This document shows positions 6,264 through 8,394 of a stretch of 8,394 nt of DNA, one piece after another; position 1 is the stretch's first letter; every line of letters starts with the position of its first letter. The stretch comes from CALMEC01 sp031376485. Lineage in GTDB: Bacteria; Actinomycetota; Thermoleophilia; Miltoncostaeales; Miltoncostaeaceae. The notes under the pieces are model-generated. The model ran no database searches and was not told the DNA's origin. It was given only the letters and a program-made list of their open reading frames with translations. Made by a program: the position numbers and the translations under genes. The DNA is taken from positions 1 to 8,394 of the forward strand of contig JANMDV010000032.1 in NCBI GenBank assembly GCA_031376485.1, in the 5' to 3' direction.

Positions 6264-6308
6264 TTCATGGACGCAGTGTCCACACCGTCCCATGGCGATT
6301 GGGGGTCG

Positions 6309-6341
6309 AGGATGTGACAGTCATGTGACGAACTGGTGAAC
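6309..6341 (-). promoter_or_regulatory. Pho box: three 11-nt direct repeats upstream of pstS
   Basis: Reading the minus strand from 6341, the units are GTTCACC+AGTT, CGTCACA+TGAC and TGTCACA+TCCT, in exact 11-nt register. PhoB/PhoP-type regulators bind direct repeats with this period: CTGTCAT-type in enterics and GTTCACC-type in Streptomyces. The first unit matches the Streptomyces form exactly. The array ends about 63 nt before the pstS ATG, a suitable place for activation by the phoB product encoded 1.2 kb away. I cannot identify a convincing -10 element downstream. Confidence 0.8.
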
Positions 6342-6381
6342 GCCATTCGCACCGACTGCCGGCTCCTGTCCGTCCGGACCG

Positions 6382-6431
6382 CCCGGGTCGGCGGGGGTGC
6401 CACCCGGGATCAGGGCGCCGGACCCCTGATC
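6382..6431 (-). terminator. Candidate phoR terminator or stem-loops
   Basis: GATCAGGG (6408-6415) and CCCTGATC (6424-6431) are exact reverse complements with an 8-nt loop. Just beyond, CCCGGGT (6382-6388) pairs with ACCCGGG (6402-6408) across 13 nt. The two stems share a base, so they would compete or stack. They lie 45-94 nt after the phoR stop and before the Pho box. No T-run follows, so this would have to be a GC-rich, U-poor terminator of the kind suspected in actinobacteria, or Rho-dependent. Confidence 0.45.
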
Positions 6432-6475
6432 GACGCGGTCCTTCCCGGGCCGGGCGTCGATTCGGGGCGGCAGGG

Positions 6476-7384
6476 TCAGGCGGGGAATGTGAGCGAGATT
6501 TCGAGGCCGCGGCCGTTGGCGCCGCGCCGGGCGTCGACCCGACCGGCTGCGGCGACCACGATGTGCTTGACGATGGCAAGACCCAGGCCGGTGCCGCGTG
6601 ACGAGCGCGCCCTGTCGGCACGATAGAACCTCTCGAACAAACGGCTCAGATCTGCGTCGCCCACACCGATCCCGTCATCGGCACAGGTCATGACGACTTC
6701 GCCCGCGATGCGCACGACCGACAGGGTGACGTGTGCGCCCTCTCCGGCATACCTGATGGCGTTCTCAACGAGGTTCTCGGCGATCACACGCTGCAGACGC
6801 GGTCGCAACGGCAGCTCCAGATCGGGCTGCCCGTCGACGCGAATCGTCAAACCGGCCCGCGCTGCCCGCTCGCCCAACGCATGGGCAGCATCCTGCAGCA
6901 CAGGGAAGGTGGGGGCCGCCCCGAGACCGACGATCTCGTGCCCGGTCTCGAGCTGGCTCAGGAAGAGCACCTCGTCGATCAGCTCGGTCACCTGCCCCAC
7001 CTCGGCACGAGCCAGCTCGATGAGCGCCGCCAGGTCCGCACCTGGAAGCTCGGCGGACTCCAGATGCACCATCATGCGTGCAAGTGGCGTGCGCAGCTCG
7101 TGAGACACCGCCGCCGTAAAGCCCGACCGCAGCTCCTCATACGCGGCGAGCTCCCCCGGCGCCCCGAAGTAGACCAACGTCTCGGACGACCCGGCGACGG
7201 TGTACGAGGTATCCGCGCGCTTCGCAGGGATCAGGTGCGCCGGAAGCGTCTGGCCGCGCTCGACGCCCTCCACCCGAGCACGTCTGCTGCATGCCAACAC
7301 CACCCCCGTATCATTGAGCACGGCGACGATCTCCGGGCTCTCCTCGATGAGGATCCGCCCGCGAACTGCGTCGTCGTCTGTCAC
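6476..7384 (-). CDS. phoR: Phosphate-responsive sensor histidine kinase, PhoR-like, soluble
   Basis: The protein has 302 aa, starting at GTG (7384-7382) with GAGG 10 nt upstream. Residues about 8-78 look like a degenerate PAS sensor domain. A dimerisation/phosphoacceptor helix follows, with VSHELRTPL and phospho-site H95. The ATPase domain has the N-box NLVENAIRYA (204-213), G1 DDGIGV (236-241), F-box LFERFYR (249-255) and G2 GTGLGLAIV (264-272), all intact. No segment is long and hydrophobic enough to span the membrane, whereas most PhoR and SenX3 kinases are membrane-anchored. It lies between pstS and phoB, so its likely signal is PstB/PhoU status through the PAS domain. It is divergent from phoB rather than cotranscribed with it. 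The PhoR assignment rests on context plus general kinase motifs. Confidence 0.85.
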   Translation of the reverse strand: MTDDDAVRGRILIEESPEIVAVLNDTGVVLACSRRARVEGVERGQTLPAHLIPAKRADTSYTVAGSSETLVYFGAPGELAAYEELRSGFTAAVSHELRTPLARMMVHLESAELPGADLAALIELARAEVGQVTELIDEVLFLSQLETGHEIVGLGAAPTFPVLQDAAHALGERAARAGLTIRVDGQPDLELPLRPRLQRVIAENLVENAIRYAGEGAHVTLSVVRIAGEVVMTCADDGIGVGDADLSRLFERFYRADRARSSRGTGLGLAIVKHIVVAAAGRVDARRGANGRGLEISLTFPA

Positions 7385-7563
7385 CAGCTCGTCACCTCTC
7401 GTACACCCATCGCGCGCCTACCGAACGTCACTATCCTAAGCGGTCACCCCGCACACGGCACGAGTTTGAGTGAGCGCGACAGAACGGCGAGGCACGAGGT
7501 GCCTCACGACGTGTGCAGACGGGGAACGTGGCGATGCGTATCGAGAGGGAGCACCGAGGCCCG
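7385..7563. promoter_or_regulatory. Divergent phoR-phoB promoter region
   Basis: Both genes must be driven from these 179 nt. A possible -10, TATCCT, lies at 7432-7437 on the plus strand. Its overlapping complement offers TAGGAT (7438-7433) for the minus strand. Neither has a good -35. I searched for 11-nt spaced GTCAC-type repeats and found only two GTCAC cores 16 nt apart (7427 and 7443), so autoregulation by PhoB is not supported. A perfect 7-bp-arm dyad lies nearer phoB. Confidence 0.35.
7489..7505. promoter_or_regulatory. Dyad GAGGCAC-GAG-GTGCCTC upstream of phoB
   Basis: This is a perfect inverted repeat with 7-bp arms and a 3-nt centre, ending 58 nt before the phoB ATG. It could be an operator for a dimeric regulator in the shared phoR/phoB promoter region, or a compact hairpin in the phoB leader. 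It does not resemble a Pho box. Confidence 0.5.
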
Positions 7564-8259
7564 ATGTCGAAAGTGTTGATCGTCGAAGACGACCAGGTGA
7601 TCGCGCAGGGCATGGCGTCACACCTGGCCAATGCCGACTTCGAGCCGGTCGTGGTCTCTGACGGCAAGGTGGCGCTCGCTCGCCTGCGCTACGAGCAGCC
7701 GGAGGTCTGCGTGCTGGATCTGATGCTGCCCGGCATGGACGGGTGGAAGATCATCGAATCGGCGCGCGCTGAAGGAATCGGCACGCCCATCCTGGTCGTC
7801 AGCGCACGCGGGACCGAACACGACCGGGTGCATGCCCTGGAACTCGGGGCAGACGACTACCTGGTCAAACCGTTCTCGATGAAGGAACTCGTGGCGCGCG
7901 TCCGCTCGGCCGCGCGTCGCGGGGTGCGGGCGCAGAGCGCTGAACGTGGCGAGCCCATCGAGATCGACGAGCTGCGCATCGACCCGCACGCAGTCGAAGC
8001 GTATGTCGACGGCACGAACGTCGGTTTGACACCCACGGAGTTTCGACTGCTCTACCACCTGGCCCTGGCCCGCGGCAAGGTGCAGACGCGCGACGAGCTC
8101 CTGCAGGCCATCTGGGGTCGGCGCGAAACCCACCGCGACCGGACCGTCGACGTGTTCGTCCGAAGGCTGCGTGACAAGGTCGACCGGCCCGCATCGCGTC
8201 ACACGTTCATCCAGACCCGTTACGGCGTCGGCTATCGCTTGGAACCCGAACCGAAGTAG
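7564..8259 (+). CDS. phoB: OmpR/PhoB-family response regulator
   Basis: The protein has 231 aa. The receiver domain (1-118) has the acidic pocket E8-D9-D10, phosphoacceptor D52 (LDLMLPGMDG), switch S80 (VVSARG) and K102 (VKPF). The winged-helix DNA-binding domain (about 131-227) carries LTPTEFRLL (155-163), the recognition-helix region RTVDVFVRRLRDKV (193-206) and the wing RYGVGYRL (219-226). It is predicted to bind the 11-nt repeats before pstS when phosphorylated by the adjacent kinase. I chose ATG 7564 because receiver domains begin directly with KVLIVEDD; GAGG lies 4 nt upstream. An in-frame ATG at 7534 with GGGGAA 7 nt upstream is possible and would add 10 residues. The PhoB/RegX3 identity comes from synteny with phoR and pst; the protein alone could belong to several OmpR subgroups. 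Confidence 0.92.
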   Translation: MSKVLIVEDDQVIAQGMASHLANADFEPVVVSDGKVALARLRYEQPEVCVLDLMLPGMDGWKIIESARAEGIGTPILVVSARGTEHDRVHALELGADDYLVKPFSMKELVARVRSAARRGVRAQSAERGEPIEIDELRIDPHAVEAYVDGTNVGLTPTEFRLLYHLALARGKVQTRDELLQAIWGRRETHRDRTVDVFVRRLRDKVDRPASRHTFIQTRYGVGYRLEPEPK

Positions 8260-8394
8260 GGGCGACTATTCGCCGCATTCACCACGGCACTTGGGCGGCC
8301 TATTCCCGGCCCTGCGGGCCACGCAAACGCTGACTGCGGCTGGACTCCATACCCCGCAGCCACATGAAACGGGGCCGTGTCGAGACCTGACGAC
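8260..8394. other. Non-coding region after phoB with short inverted repeats
   Basis: No gene is evident to the window end. GGCCC-TGC-GGGCC (8308-8320) is a 5-bp-arm hairpin about 50 nt after the phoB stop. CTGCGG (8334-8339) can pair with CCGCAG (8354-8359). CCCCG (8352-8356) can pair with CGGGG (8370-8374). One or more of these may terminate phoB, but none is followed by a T-run. A 22-codon leftward open frame here (MWLRGMESSRSQ...) is too short to call. Confidence 0.35.

Noticed and set aside
6246..6293. 16-residue N-terminal extension of PstS
   Set aside because: It would place the charged n-region and lipobox internally, and it has no better ribosome-binding site than AAAGGA before ATG 6245.
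5004..6317. A 437-codon plus-strand open frame antisense to pstC and pstS
   Set aside because: Both minus-strand genes have full family motifs; the antisense product resembles nothing and reflects codon-position GC bias.
7427..7447. Possible Pho box upstream of phoB/phoR
   Set aside because: The two GTCAC cores are 16 nt apart, not 11 or 22, and have no third unit.
8260..8394. tRNA, attachment site or CRISPR at the right edge
   Set aside because: The short inverted repeats do not build a cloverleaf, no direct repeats recur at regular spacing, and no integrase is visible.

Overview
The window is GC-rich bacterial DNA with dense, same-strand gene packing, frequent GTG and TTG starts, 4-nt start/stop overlaps, and a lipoprotein PstS with a Gly/Ser-rich linker. 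Together these suggest an actinobacterium-like organism, possibly Thermoleophilia/Solirubrobacterales. That placement is an inference from style, not from a marker gene.

Layout from left to right. (1) Positions 1-123, minus strand: the first 41 codons of an AAA ATPase of the DUF4143-associated type, cut off by the window edge. Two copies of a near-palindromic 16-17 bp element lie just upstream, in a less GC-rich stretch (124-370). (2) Minus strand: an SDR oxidoreductase (about 371-1171) and a metallo-beta-lactamase-fold protein (1271-1960). Both lack hallmark catalytic residues. They lie directly downstream of phoU on the same strand, with no clear terminator after phoU. (3) Minus strand: a complete pstS-pstC-pstA-pstB-phoU phosphate uptake operon (6245 down to 2024). 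pstS and pstC are 13 nt apart; pstC/pstA, pstA/pstB and pstB/phoU each overlap by 4 nt. (4) Minus strand: phoR (6476-7384), a histidine kinase with no transmembrane segment. (5) Plus strand, divergent from phoR: phoB (7564-8259), an OmpR-family response regulator. About 135 nt of apparently non-coding DNA follows.

How it fits together: PstS is predicted to capture phosphate outside the cell, PstC/PstA to form the channel and PstB to power import. PhoU is predicted to relay transporter status to PhoR, which controls phosphorylation of PhoB. The sequence closes this loop. Upstream of pstS lie three 7-nt units repeating every 11 nt (GTTCACC, CGTCACA, TGTCACA on the coding strand), which look like PhoB binding sites.

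The core is a conventional Pho regulon. The most notable departures are: the two divergent enzymes after phoU; a perfect 12-bp stem hairpin inside the first codons of pstC; a Shine-Dalgarno sequence embedded in a 12-bp palindrome before pstS; two genes in which a strong Shine-Dalgarno sequence is correctly spaced from an in-frame ATC rather than ATG/GTG/TTG; and a soluble PhoR divergent from its regulator. I did not find convincing evidence of a wholly new system.
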